Shown here in pieces: positions 24,818 through 31,978 of a DNA stretch of 64,000 bases (positions are counted from its first letter, which is position 1; the number at the start of each line of letters is the position of its first letter). The stretch spans positions 62,001 through 126,000 of the forward strand of contig CAKPOO010000004.1 of NCBI GenBank assembly GCA_934169925.1. Reading direction: 5' to 3'. The position numbers were made by a program, and so were the translations under genes. Source of the DNA: an uncultured Clostridia bacterium. Lineage in GTDB: Bacteria; Bacillota; Clostridia; TANB77; CAG-465. The notes under the pieces were generated by a model, which did no database searches, was not told where the DNA came from, and was given only the letters and a program-made list of their open reading frames with translations.

Positions 24818-25438
24818 CTACACTTTTCTTACTTTTACAATTGAGTTTTTAGCACCAGGTATAGAACCTTTAACTAAAACAACATTTTTATCACTGTCAA
24901 CTTTAACAACTGTTAAATTTTTGATAGTTGAAACTACACTTCCCATGTGACCTGGTAATTTTTTACCTTTAAATACTCTACCTGGAGTAGAAGTTGGTCC
25001 CATAGAACCTGGTCTTCTATGATACATAGAACCATGAGCCATAGGTCCTCTGTGTTGTCCATGTCTTTTAATATTACCTTGGAAACCTTTACCTTTAGAA
25101 GTACCTTGTACATCAACTGCTGTTACATCAGCAAGATCAGCAACAGTTATTTTACTACCAATTTCAAATTCATCAACATTTTCAACTTTGATTTCTTTTA
25201 AATATTTTTGAACTTCAATTCCTGCTTTTGCAAAAATTCCTTTGATAGGTTTAATAACATTTTTTTCTTTTACACTACCGAAAGCTACAACGATTGCATT
25301 GTATCCTTCTTTGTCAGCTGTTTTTTTAGCAACAACTGTTAATGGTTCAACTTCAATTGCAGTAACTGGAATAGCAATTCCATCTTCACTGAAAATTTGA
25401 GTCATTCCGATTTTCTTACCGTAAACTTCTTTTACCAT
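24818..25438 (-). CDS. rplC: 50S ribosomal protein L3
   Basis: A 206-residue L3 starting MVKEVYGKKIGMTQIFSEDG. The extended loop containing GPMAHGSMYHRRPGSMG reaches towards the peptidyl transferase centre. Unusually, 121 bases separate it from rpsJ upstream. Confidence 0.97.
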   Translation of the reverse strand: MVKEVYGKKIGMTQIFSEDGIAIPVTAIEVEPLTVVAKKTADKEGYNAIVVAFGSVKEKNVIKPIKGIFAKAGIEVQKYLKEIKVENVDEFEIGSKITVADLADVTAVDVQGTSKGKGFQGNIKRHGQHRGPMAHGSMYHRRPGSMGPTSTPGRVFKGKKLPGHMGSVVSTIKNLTVVKVDSDKNVVLVKGSIPGAKNSIVKVRKV

Positions 25439-25559
25439 TTTTTATTTCCTCCCTTTAATTTAACAACATATTAAACATAAATTAATATTACGATTTTTCA
25501 ACATAGGGTATGCCATTGCCAATTTTTGGATAGCTATTGAGAAATCTTGTAGTTTAATA
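25439..25559 (-). other. Structured gap between rpsJ and rplC
   Basis: A 121-base spacer inside an otherwise tight operon. On minus it can form a stem from TCAATAG with CTATGTTGA around the small hairpin CCAA-AAA-TTGG, then an AT-rich stretch to the rplC ribosome site. It has no convincing promoter and no run of T, so an internal regulatory or processing element is more likely than a terminator. Confidence 0.35.
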
Positions 25560-25877
25560 TTATAATTTTACTTCGATATCTACACCAGCAGGCATATCAA
25601 TTGACATTAATGCATCAACTGTAGCTTGATTTGGATTTAAAACATCGATAACTCTTTTGTGAGTTCTCATTTCAAATTGTTCTCTTGAATCTTTGTGTTT
25701 GTGTGGAGAACGTAATATTGTAACGATTTCTTTTCTAGTTGGTAGTGGAATAGGTCCTGAAACTTCTGAACCAGTTTTCTTAGCTACTTCAACTATTTTA
25801 GATGCTGCTTGTTCAAGCACTACATGATCATAAGCTTTAAGTCTTATTCTCATTTTTTTAGTTTGTTCTTTTGCCAT
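25560..25877 (-). CDS. rpsJ: 30S ribosomal protein S10
   Basis: A 105-residue S10 (also NusE, a transcription antitermination partner), with MRIRLKAYDHVVLEQAASKI and the segment GPIPLPTRKEIVTILRSPH. It is the first gene of the operon, led by its own promoter at 26111-26139. The str operon genes (rpsL, rpsG, fusA, tuf) do not precede it. Confidence 0.97.
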   Translation of the reverse strand: MAKEQTKKMRIRLKAYDHVVLEQAASKIVEVAKKTGSEVSGPIPLPTRKEIVTILRSPHKHKDSREQFEMRTHKRVIDVLNPNQATVDALMSIDMPAGVDIEVKL

Positions 25878-26104
25878 ATGTAAAACACTCCTTTTCTAAA
25901 AATTTTAGGCCAACAAGTTTTACACTACCCCGTGTGTTTCTTTTTTGTATATTTTAAAACCAAATTGATTTTACCTTTTAAAATTCAAAGTTAAAACAAA
26001 TTTGGCAAATACAAATATATACTTGCCGCCTGATTTAAAATCAGACATACTCCATGAGAGTTCCCTACTTCTTAGAGTAGCCACATCTCATTTCAACGCA
26101 GATC
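25878..26104 (-). promoter_or_regulatory. Structured 5' leader of the S10 operon
   Basis: About 227 bases separate the predicted start point (near 26104) from rpsJ. Visible stems on minus include CTGATTTTAAATCAG, CTAC-loop-GTAG inside GAGA...TCTC, and GGCAA with TTGCC. No reading frame or T-box motif is present. Position and structure suit an autoregulatory ribosomal protein leader, but no known Firmicute leader class is recognised. Confidence 0.5.
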
Positions 26105-26110
26105 AAATTA

Positions 26111-26139
26111 ATTATAACTTATTATTGTAAAAAAATCAA
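26111..26139 (-). promoter_or_regulatory. Promoter of the S10-spc operon
   Basis: On minus, TTGATT (26134-26139), a 17-base spacer and TATAAT (26111-26116). Confidence 0.7.
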
Positions 26140-26289
26140 GTAATTTTTACAAAAAAATTGATTTTTTAGCACTTTTTAAAATATATTACAAATTTATTAC
26201 AAAAAACTTGATTATCAAATTATCTTTGATATAATTACAAAAAATAATAATGTTAATAACATATTACTATTATGTTTGGAGGTATTTAT

Positions 26290-26877
26290 ATGAAAAAAAT
26301 GTTTATGATACTTGGAAGATCTAGTTCCGGTAAAGATAGTATATATTCAAAATTACTAAAATATACAGATTTATCTTTCCTTATACCTTACACACCTTAT
26401 ACCACAAGACCAATGAGAAAAGATGAAATCAATGGAAAAAATTATAAATTTATTTCTGAAGCTGATTTTTACACATTAAAAGATGCTGGTAAAGTTTTAG
26501 AATATCGGACTTATGAAACTAATAAAGGAATTTGGATTTATGCAACAATCGATGATGAACAATTAAAAAATGGTGATTATTTCTTAGCAATAGGAACTTT
26601 AGAATCCTATATTTCCTTAAAAAAATCAAATAAGTTTGAAATTATTCCAATCTATCTTAATGTAGATGAATACGATTTACTTATTCGTTATATTGAAAGA
26701 GAACACAAAGAAAAAAATCCTAATTATAATGAGGTTTGTCGTAGATTTATTGCAGATAGTAAAGATTTTTCTGAAGAAAAGTTAAATAAAGCTGGTATAA
26801 CCAAAGTTTTTAACAACAATAATTTACAATATTGCACTGAAGAAATAAAAAATTACATTTTATCTTTTTTAAATTAA
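26290..26877 (+). CDS. Guanylate kinase-like protein
   Basis: A 195-residue protein with P-loop GRSSSGKDS (about 7-15) and the guanylate kinase GMP-site motif TTRPMRKDEINGKNYKF. The next segment is less conserved than in ordinary Gmk (EYRTYETNKGIWIYAT instead of the usual E-x-x-x-x-G-x-x-YGT). It may be a diverged paralog acting on another nucleotide or the real gmk; a second copy cannot be excluded. ATG 26290 behind GGAGG is chosen over an upstream in-frame ATG. Single-gene unit. Confidence 0.7.
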   Translation: MKKMFMILGRSSSGKDSIYSKLLKYTDLSFLIPYTPYTTRPMRKDEINGKNYKFISEADFYTLKDAGKVLEYRTYETNKGIWIYATIDDEQLKNGDYFLAIGTLESYISLKKSNKFEIIPIYLNVDEYDLLIRYIEREHKEKNPNYNEVCRRFIADSKDFSEEKLNKAGITKVFNNNNLQYCTEEIKNYILSFLN

Positions 26878-26883
26878 TTTATT

Positions 26884-26916
26884 TTGAATCCTTATTTTTT
26901 AAGGATTCTTTTTTTA
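26884..26916 (+). terminator. Terminator
   Basis: GAATCCTT pairs with AAGGATTC (26886-26908), followed by T7. Confidence 0.8.
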
Positions 26917-26964
26917 TTTTTCTTATAAAAAAACATAAAATTCATATAAATTTATTTTTTTATG

Positions 26965-26993
26965 TTGCTTTTTATTTTTTTTTATGTTAAAAT
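26965..26993 (+). promoter_or_regulatory. Promoter of rpsT
   Basis: TTGCTT (26965-26970), a 17-base spacer and TAAAAT (26988-26993). Confidence 0.5.
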
Positions 26994-27035
26994 GTGTAGG
27001 TAATTATTAAACGCTATTATGAGGAGGTGCATTTA

Positions 27036-27290
27036 ATGCCAAATATTAAATCAGCAAAAAAAAGAGTTAAAGTTATCGAAACTAAAACTTTACAAAATAG
27101 AGCTACAAAAAAAGCTTACAAAGAAGCTGTAAAAGCTTTTGAAGCTGCTGTAAAAGAAAACAGTGAAAACAAAGTTGAATTATACAAAGAAGCTGTAAGT
27201 TTAGTAGATAAAGCTTGGTCTAAAGGTGTTCTTGCAAAAAACACTGCTGCAAGAAAAAAAGCACATTTAGCAAAAGAATTAAATAAGTAA
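27036..27290 (+). CDS. rpsT: 30S ribosomal protein S20
   Basis: An 84-residue helical S20 starting MPNIKSAKKRVKVIETKTLQ, with the typical basic start and the ending KKAHLAKELNK. ATG 27036 follows a strong GGAGG. It is monocistronic, as S20 usually is. Confidence 0.95.
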   Translation: MPNIKSAKKRVKVIETKTLQNRATKKAYKEAVKAFEAAVKENSENKVELYKEAVSLVDKAWSKGVLAKNTAARKKAHLAKELNK

Positions 27291-27296
27291 TTTCAT

Positions 27297-27333
27297 AAAA
27301 AACAGGAATATATGTAGATATTCCTGTTTTTTT
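27297..27333. terminator. Bidirectional terminator between rpsT and yabG
   Basis: AACAGGAATAT pairs with ATATTCCTGTT, with T7 on plus and A-rich sequence on the other side. Confidence 0.8.
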
Positions 27334-28219
27334 AATTTATACCAGGCATACCAACTCTAAACTGCCCTCTTGTTTGAATTCCACCTATTCCACTAATTCC
27401 TTCTCTTGTATTTGAAATTATGTTTGCAAGGGGAACAAACTCATCAACAGGCGTATACGCTATTGTTTGTGCTACTATTAAAGGATCCATCATATCGATC
27501 AAAACTCTTTTTGGTGCACTTGCAAAATTTGCACCAGCTGAAATAATTGCTTCATAATAACTTTGACAAGCTCCTGCAAATATAACCAAATTATCTAAAT
27601 TATGTTCATACCTTCTTGCTTCTAATACTCCTTGTATGTAATATCTTGAATTTTTATAACTATCAATACTATACATATCATTTTTTCTTCTATGAAAAGC
27701 ATCATGTCCTGTCAAAATCAAAATGTTAGGCCTAATTCTTTGTAGTAAAGAATAGACCTGCTTATATTGTTCTGATTCTGGTATGTTATATATGTATGCT
27801 GTAATTCCCATTTTTTTATAACTTTCTTTACACCTTTGGGAATATTCCTGATCTCCATCTATATGTAATACTATTCCTGGTTTTTTTAACATTTTTTCTC
27901 TTTGATAAATGTTAGGATTATCATTATAATTTGAATAATTTGAGTTATAATTATATCCTCTATTTCTTCTTAAGTTATTCATATTATTGTAGCATCTACT
28001 AAGTCTAGTTGATCTCATTTTTTCTATATTATGCATTCTAGACGCTATTTCTGTTGAATCAATATGTTTTAAATCATAATCAGGTGCATCTGCTACAATT
28101 CTTACACTCATACCAACCAAATCACAAATTCCATTACTTCTCACATTTACTATTTTAAACAATATATCATAATTATATGATTTTCTTGCTACTATATCAC
28201 CTATTTTAAACATTTCCAT
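27332..28219 (-). CDS. yabG: Sporulation-specific protease YabG
   Basis: A 295-residue YabG-family cysteine protease that trims spore coat proteins late in sporulation. Conserved parts include the start FKIGDIVARKSYNYDILFKI, LILTGHDAFHRR and FAGACQSYYEAIISAGANFA. The basic, asparagine-rich stretch at about 80-110 is less conserved. ATG 28219 behind GAGGTG is preferred to an upstream GTG. A site matching the sigma-K consensus lies just upstream, as expected for a mother-cell gene. Confidence 0.93.
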   Translation of the reverse strand: MEMFKIGDIVARKSYNYDILFKIVNVRSNGICDLVGMSVRIVADAPDYDLKHIDSTEIASRMHNIEKMRSTRLSRCYNNMNNLRRNRGYNYNSNYSNYNDNPNIYQREKMLKKPGIVLHIDGDQEYSQRCKESYKKMGITAYIYNIPESEQYKQVYSLLQRIRPNILILTGHDAFHRRKNDMYSIDSYKNSRYYIQGVLEARRYEHNLDNLVIFAGACQSYYEAIISAGANFASAPKRVLIDMMDPLIVAQTIAYTPVDEFVPLANIISNTREGISGIGGIQTRGQFRVGMPGIN

Positions 28220-28239
28220 TAATAAACACCTCACTATAA

Positions 28240-28266
28240 TATTTTATGAAAAAAATACTGTGAAGT
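28240..28266 (-). promoter_or_regulatory. Sigma-K-like promoter of yabG
   Basis: On minus, AC (28265-28266), a 16-base spacer and CATAAAATA (28240-28248) fit the sigma-K pattern AC-N16/17-CATANNNTA. yabG of Bacillus subtilis is known to be sigma-K-dependent. Confidence 0.5.
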
Positions 28267-28299
28267 TCTATCATCTTTGCTATTTTTTAAATATTACGT

Positions 28300-28328
28300 T
28301 TGACTTTAACATATATATATAATATAAT
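28300..28328 (+). promoter_or_regulatory. Promoter of the DUF368 gene
   Basis: TTGACT (28300-28305), a 17-base spacer and TATAAT (28323-28328), nearly consensus. Confidence 0.75.
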
Positions 28329-28356
28329 TACACTGTTATTTATATAAGGGGGTTTT

Positions 28357-29196
28357 ATGAATTATTTTATTAACTTCTTAAAAGGCGCTGCCGTTGGAAT
28401 TGCAAATATTATACCAGGAGTAAGTGGTGGAACTTTAGCAGTTATCACAGGTATTTACAATAAATTAATTGATATAATTGGTAACTTCTTATCACACTTA
28501 AAAAGTTGGACAAAATTAAAAGAAGATTTTAAATTTTTAATACCAATTGGTCTTGGCGCTGTTATAGGAATTGTACTATTTAGTAAAGTTTTAAAATGGT
28601 TACTTGCAACTTTTAACATGCCTACTCTGTTTTGCTTTATGGGATTAATTATAGGAAGTTTACCTTTACTATTTAATCAAGCAAAAGAAAAAGGATTTAA
28701 AATTAAGTATTTAATTCCTTTTGCAATTACTTTAGTACTAATGATCATACTTAATATTATAGGTGCAAACGTTACTGAGGGTTCTGGAATAGAAACTTTT
28801 GATAAAACACCAATAAATATGATTTTACTTGTATTTTATGGATTTATTGCAGCAGGAACTATGGTTATACCTGGAATTAGTGGATCAATGGTTATGATGA
28901 TAATGGGAATTTATACAGCTATACTTACTGCTGTTTCTACACTTGATATTATAATATTATTACCATTTGCCTTTGGAGTACTAATCGGCGTAATTGTAGT
29001 ATCAAAATTAATGGATATTTTACTTGAAAAATTCTATAGCTACACTTATTTTGCTATTCTTGGATTTATTATTGGTTCAATAATATTTATATTTCCAGGA
29101 TTTGCATTTAACCTAACTGGTCTTGTAAGTGTTATAGTATTTATAATTGGTTTTGTAGCTTCATATTTTGTAAGTAAACTAGTTAAAAATGATTAA
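28357..29196 (+). CDS. DUF368 (PopT-type) undecaprenyl phosphate transporter
   Basis: A 279-residue membrane protein with about eight spans. Two glycine- and proline-rich repeats, ANIIPGVSGGTLAVITGIY and MVIPGISGSMVMMIMGIY, define DUF368 and probably form the transport core. Members called PopT recycle the lipid carrier undecaprenyl phosphate to the inner face of the membrane for wall polymer synthesis. Function is assigned from the family. The unit is single-gene with a strong promoter, GGGGG ribosome site and terminator. Confidence 0.88.
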   Translation: MNYFINFLKGAAVGIANIIPGVSGGTLAVITGIYNKLIDIIGNFLSHLKSWTKLKEDFKFLIPIGLGAVIGIVLFSKVLKWLLATFNMPTLFCFMGLIIGSLPLLFNQAKEKGFKIKYLIPFAITLVLMIILNIIGANVTEGSGIETFDKTPINMILLVFYGFIAAGTMVIPGISGSMVMMIMGIYTAILTAVSTLDIIILLPFAFGVLIGVIVVSKLMDILLEKFYSYTYFAILGFIIGSIIFIFPGFAFNLTGLVSVIVFIIGFVASYFVSKLVKND

Positions 29197-29212
29197 AATA
29201 AACTAAAAACAA

Positions 29213-29252
29213 AAAAGAATCTAAATTTGAATTTCAAACTTAGATTCTTTTT
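29213..29252. terminator. Bidirectional terminator
   Basis: AAGAATCTAA-A-TTTGAA pairs with TTCAAA-C-TTAGATTCTT, followed by T-rich sequence; it separates the DUF368 gene from rpsR. Confidence 0.75.
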
Positions 29253-29260
29253 ATTATTTA

Positions 29261-29524
29261 TTACTTAACTGTAAATGGTAATAAAGCAATTGTTCTTGCT
29301 CTTTTAATTGCTACAGTTACAGCTCTTTGGTGTTTTGCACAAGTTCCTGTAACTCTTCTTGGTAATATTTTACCTTTATCACTTACGTATTTTTTTAATT
29401 TTTCTACGTCTTTGTAGTCAATTTCTTCAACTCTATCTACGCAAAAATTACAAACTTTTTTTCTTGGTCTTCTAAAGTTTTTATCACCTTTAGAATTTCT
29501 TTTTGCATTTCTATTGTCTGCCAT
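29261..29524 (-). CDS. rpsR: 30S ribosomal protein S18
   Basis: An 87-residue S18 with CNFC and a further cysteine in TGTCAKHQRAVT, the zinc-binding variant, and the conserved ILPRRVTG. It binds S6 on the 30S platform. Last gene of the rpsF-ssb-rpsR operon. Confidence 0.96.
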   Translation of the reverse strand: MADNRNAKRNSKGDKNFRRPRKKVCNFCVDRVEEIDYKDVEKLKKYVSDKGKILPRRVTGTCAKHQRAVTVAIKRARTIALLPFTVK

Positions 29525-29544
29525 TGGTTTACCCTCCTTTTTTA

Positions 29545-29958
29545 TTAGAATGGTAATTCGTCAGTATCATCTATAGTGATGAATTCTCCATCTAAGCTTC
29601 CTGATGGAGCTACATCTGATGCCATACCATCATTTTCTCTTCTTGAATCAGCAAAGTATGCATTTTCAACAATAAAATCTGTTGCATATCTTTTTTGACC
29701 GTTTTGATCATCCCAACTTCTATTTTGAATTCTACCTTCTACTAAAACTTGTTGTCCTTTTCTATAATATTTAGAACAAAATTCTGCTAATTTTCCAAAA
29801 GCAGTCAAATTAAAGAAATCAGTTTTTCTTTCTCCATTTTGATCTGCAAATCTTCTGTTTACAGCAAGTGAAAAATTGCAAACTTGTGTATTAGAGTTAG
29901 GTATAACTCTAGTCTCTGGATCTCTTGTTAATCTCCCCATAAATTGAAATTTATTCAT
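29545..29958 (-). CDS. ssb: Single-stranded DNA-binding protein
   Basis: A 137-residue SSB with the N-terminal OB fold (NKFQFMGRLTRDPETRVI, QNRSWDDQNGQKRYATDFIV). A short acidic tail ends ITIDDTDELPF, which docks replication and repair partners. The linker is shorter than in many Firmicutes. Its place between rpsF and rpsR is standard. Confidence 0.96.
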   Translation of the reverse strand: MNKFQFMGRLTRDPETRVIPNSNTQVCNFSLAVNRRFADQNGERKTDFFNLTAFGKLAEFCSKYYRKGQQVLVEGRIQNRSWDDQNGQKRYATDFIVENAYFADSRRENDGMASDVAPSGSLDGEFITIDDTDELPF

Positions 29959-30009
29959 ATAAAAATCCCCCTTCGAGCATCAGCAAGGATGTACTCTTTT
30001 ATTTTTTAA

Positions 30010-30294
30010 TTAATCTTCTTTTTTTATAACCATGTGTTTTAAAACAACATCTTCTATTCTTAAAACTCTTTCAAACTCAGCAATAAATTCTGGCTTAGCT
30101 ACAAATGTTAAAAGTGTGTATACACCTTCTGTTTGTTTTTTAATAGGATAAGCTAATGTTTTTTTACCCCATTCTTCAACATTTGTAAGTTCGCCATTTG
30201 AAGATATTAATGCTTTCATTTTTTCTCCAAATGCTACAGTTTCCTCTTCTGCTGCAGTTGCTGAAAGTATTATAACTGCTTCATAATTGTTCAT
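30010..30294 (-). CDS. rpsF: 30S ribosomal protein S6
   Basis: A 94-residue S6 starting MNNYEAVIILSATAAEEETV and containing WGKKTLAYPIKKQTEGVYTL. It pairs with S18 and leads the operon. Its 5' leader may be autoregulated. Confidence 0.96.
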   Translation of the reverse strand: MNNYEAVIILSATAAEEETVAFGEKMKALISSNGELTNVEEWGKKTLAYPIKKQTEGVYTLLTFVAKPEFIAEFERVLRIEDVVLKHMVIKKED

Positions 30295-30353
30295 GACTTA
30301 CACCTCCTTTTGGTCGTCTGACTCTATAATCATATAGAGTAAGGAAATTAACT
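30295..30353 (-). promoter_or_regulatory. rpsF leader hairpin
   Basis: The 59-base leader forms the hairpin ACTCTAT/ATAGAGT, with CCTT upstream able to pair with the AAGG of the ribosome site. Leaders bound by S6-S18 are known in many bacteria; I could not match their consensus with certainty. Confidence 0.4.
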
Positions 30354-30359
30354 TTTGAT

Positions 30360-30388
30360 ATTATAACATACTTTTTATTATTTATCAA
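30360..30388 (-). promoter_or_regulatory. Promoter of rpsF-ssb-rpsR
   Basis: On minus, TTGATA (30383-30388), a 17-base spacer and TATAAT (30360-30365). Confidence 0.7.
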
Positions 30389-30501
30389 CTACATATTTTC
30401 TTTTTTTTAACTAAAAATATATAATATATGTATTATTGACTTTGTAACTCTTTAATTATATAATACATATAATTATAATAACACATTTAGGAGGGTACCT
30501 A

Positions 30502-31107
30502 ATGAAAGTTGAAAAAATTAATGATAACAAAATAAAAATTACATTATCTTTGGAAGAACTAGAAAAAAGAAAAATATCATTAACAGATTTAGAACATGAT
30601 TCTTCCCTAGCTAAAAATTTATTTTTAAGTTTAATTGAAGAATCAGACTTAGAAGATGAATTTAAACTAGAAAATTCTCAATTATTTATAGAAGCATTTT
30701 CTGATAACAATAATACTTTTGTAATCACAATTACAAAAATAGATGCAATACCAGAATTATTAAAATATAATAACGAAAATATGCCTATAAAAAATAAAGT
30801 TAGCACATATAAAGTCGAAAGTAACATTTTTGAATTTGAAAACTTAGATAAAATTCTTAGTATGTGTGCAGCTTCAAAAAATGAAAATTTATTTTTTGGA
30901 AGAAATAGTTTATATAAATTAAATGATAGATATTTTATCATTTTTAAAAAATCAAGTGTAAAAAATAAAAAATTTATAAAAACATTCATTTTCTTATCTG
31001 AATATTGCACATCATATTATAACGATGAAATATTTGAAGCTTCTCTTATTGAAAAATCAACTAATATCATAAAGAGTACAGCTCTTCAAAAATTATCTAA
31101 TTTCTAA
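30502..31107 (+). CDS. mecA: MecA-like adaptor protein
   Basis: A 201-residue adaptor of the MecA family. The start MKVEKINDNKIKITLSLEEL and the acidic segment after it are typical of the N-terminal substrate-binding domain. The C-terminal half would contact ClpC and deliver substrates for degradation; in Bacillus this restrains ComK and competence. No clpC or competence regulator is adjacent, though comEA is 7 kb away. AGGAGG precedes the ATG. Confidence 0.8.
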   Translation: MKVEKINDNKIKITLSLEELEKRKISLTDLEHDSSLAKNLFLSLIEESDLEDEFKLENSQLFIEAFSDNNNTFVITITKIDAIPELLKYNNENMPIKNKVSTYKVESNIFEFENLDKILSMCAASKNENLFFGRNSLYKLNDRYFIIFKKSSVKNKKFIKTFIFLSEYCTSYYNDEIFEASLIEKSTNIIKSTALQKLSNF

Positions 31108-31130
31108 AAGCAACTCTAGTTGCTTTTTTT
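31107..31130. terminator. Terminator after mecA
   Basis: AAAGCAACT pairs with AGTTGCTTT around a two-base loop, followed by T7 on plus; the Tad-like operon ends against it from the other side. Confidence 0.75.
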
Positions 31131-31557
31131 ATACCTTAGAATAACTAAATTTTTCAATTTTCATATCAATATATTTGTAATTTTTAGAAAAAGTATTATT
31201 AAAAAAATTCAAACTATTTACTTTACATTTATACATTATTTCAAAATTAATTTTTTTACCATAATCTTGTTTTATACTAGGCACGTTTATAACTATATTA
31301 TTAATATCAAACCCACTATCACTTAATTCATTTAATAATTTTTCCCTTTCAGAATTATTTAAATAACCATATTTTTCTGTAATAAACAAATATTTTGATG
31401 AAATTGTATTTAATTTTTCATACCATATCAAAGGTTCAATTACACTATACATTTGTATAAATATAGCTATTATAAATAACATACTACTAACTACGATTAG
31501 TGGATATACTGCAACATTGCCTCTTTTTTTATTATTTAATTTTAACTTTAAATTCAT
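31129..31557 (-). CDS. TadE-like pseudopilin (Tad-like operon, last gene)
   Basis: A 142-residue protein with a basic start (KLKLNNKKRGNVAVYPLIVV), one N-terminal hydrophobic span (about 15-38) and an extracellular remainder. This plan fits TadE/TadF pseudopilins, which join the inner-membrane part of Tad pilus machines. No convincing glutamate at position 5 after a cleavage site is seen, so it may be uncleaved. It lies one base after the preceding gene in an eight-gene unit. Assignment rests on context and architecture. Confidence 0.5.
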   Translation of the reverse strand: MNLKLKLNNKKRGNVAVYPLIVVSSMLFIIAIFIQMYSVIEPLIWYEKLNTISSKYLFITEKYGYLNNSEREKLLNELSDSGFDINNIVINVPSIKQDYGKKINFEIMYKCKVNSLNFFNNTFSKNYKYIDMKIEKFSYSKV

Positions 31558-31558
31558 A

Positions 31559-31978
31559 TTATTTCACATCCAACATTTTTAATTTTACTTCATAATTAAA
31601 CCCTACTTTACATTTATTATTAAGACTAAAAATCATAGGAACTATTTCTACTTCTATTTTTCCATATACAACATTTTTTAATTTATCATATTTTATACTA
31701 ACAAGTTTTGCATTTTTATAATTTTCAATTAATATTTTATCAACCTTTTCCTTCATTAAATTCTCATCTATAACATAATCAAAATTTGAAAGAGAATTTT
31801 CATTACAAGAAATAATTGCATTTTGAACTATATAAAATATATCCTCTTTTAATGGATAAACATAAGAATTTATTTGTAACTTTAAAATAACAATACCAGT
31901 AAAAATTATAAGTATAAAAACAATAAATATACTTAAGAAAAATATTTCAAAATATCCATTTCTTAATTTTCTAGCCAT
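31559..31978 (-). CDS. TadE-like pseudopilin (Tad-like operon)
   Basis: A 139-residue protein. The short basic start MARKLRNGYFEIFFLSIFIV leads into one membrane span (about 10-32) and an extracellular alpha-beta domain. The sequence G-Y-F-E near the membrane entry resembles the G-x-x-x-E pattern of type IV pilin-like proteins. It overlaps the preceding gene by 16 bases, showing translational coupling. Role inferred from position beside a second, similar protein. Confidence 0.5.
   Translation of the reverse strand: MARKLRNGYFEIFFLSIFIVFILIIFTGIVILKLQINSYVYPLKEDIFYIVQNAIISCNENSLSNFDYVIDENLMKEKVDKILIENYKNAKLVSIKYDKLKNVVYGKIEVEIVPMIFSLNNKCKVGFNYEVKLKMLDVK

Noticed and set aside
26041..26100. 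T-box riboswitch before rpsJ
   Set aside because: The segment GGGAACTCTC recalls a T-box only loosely; the conserved T-box bulge sequence and terminator/antiterminator are missing.
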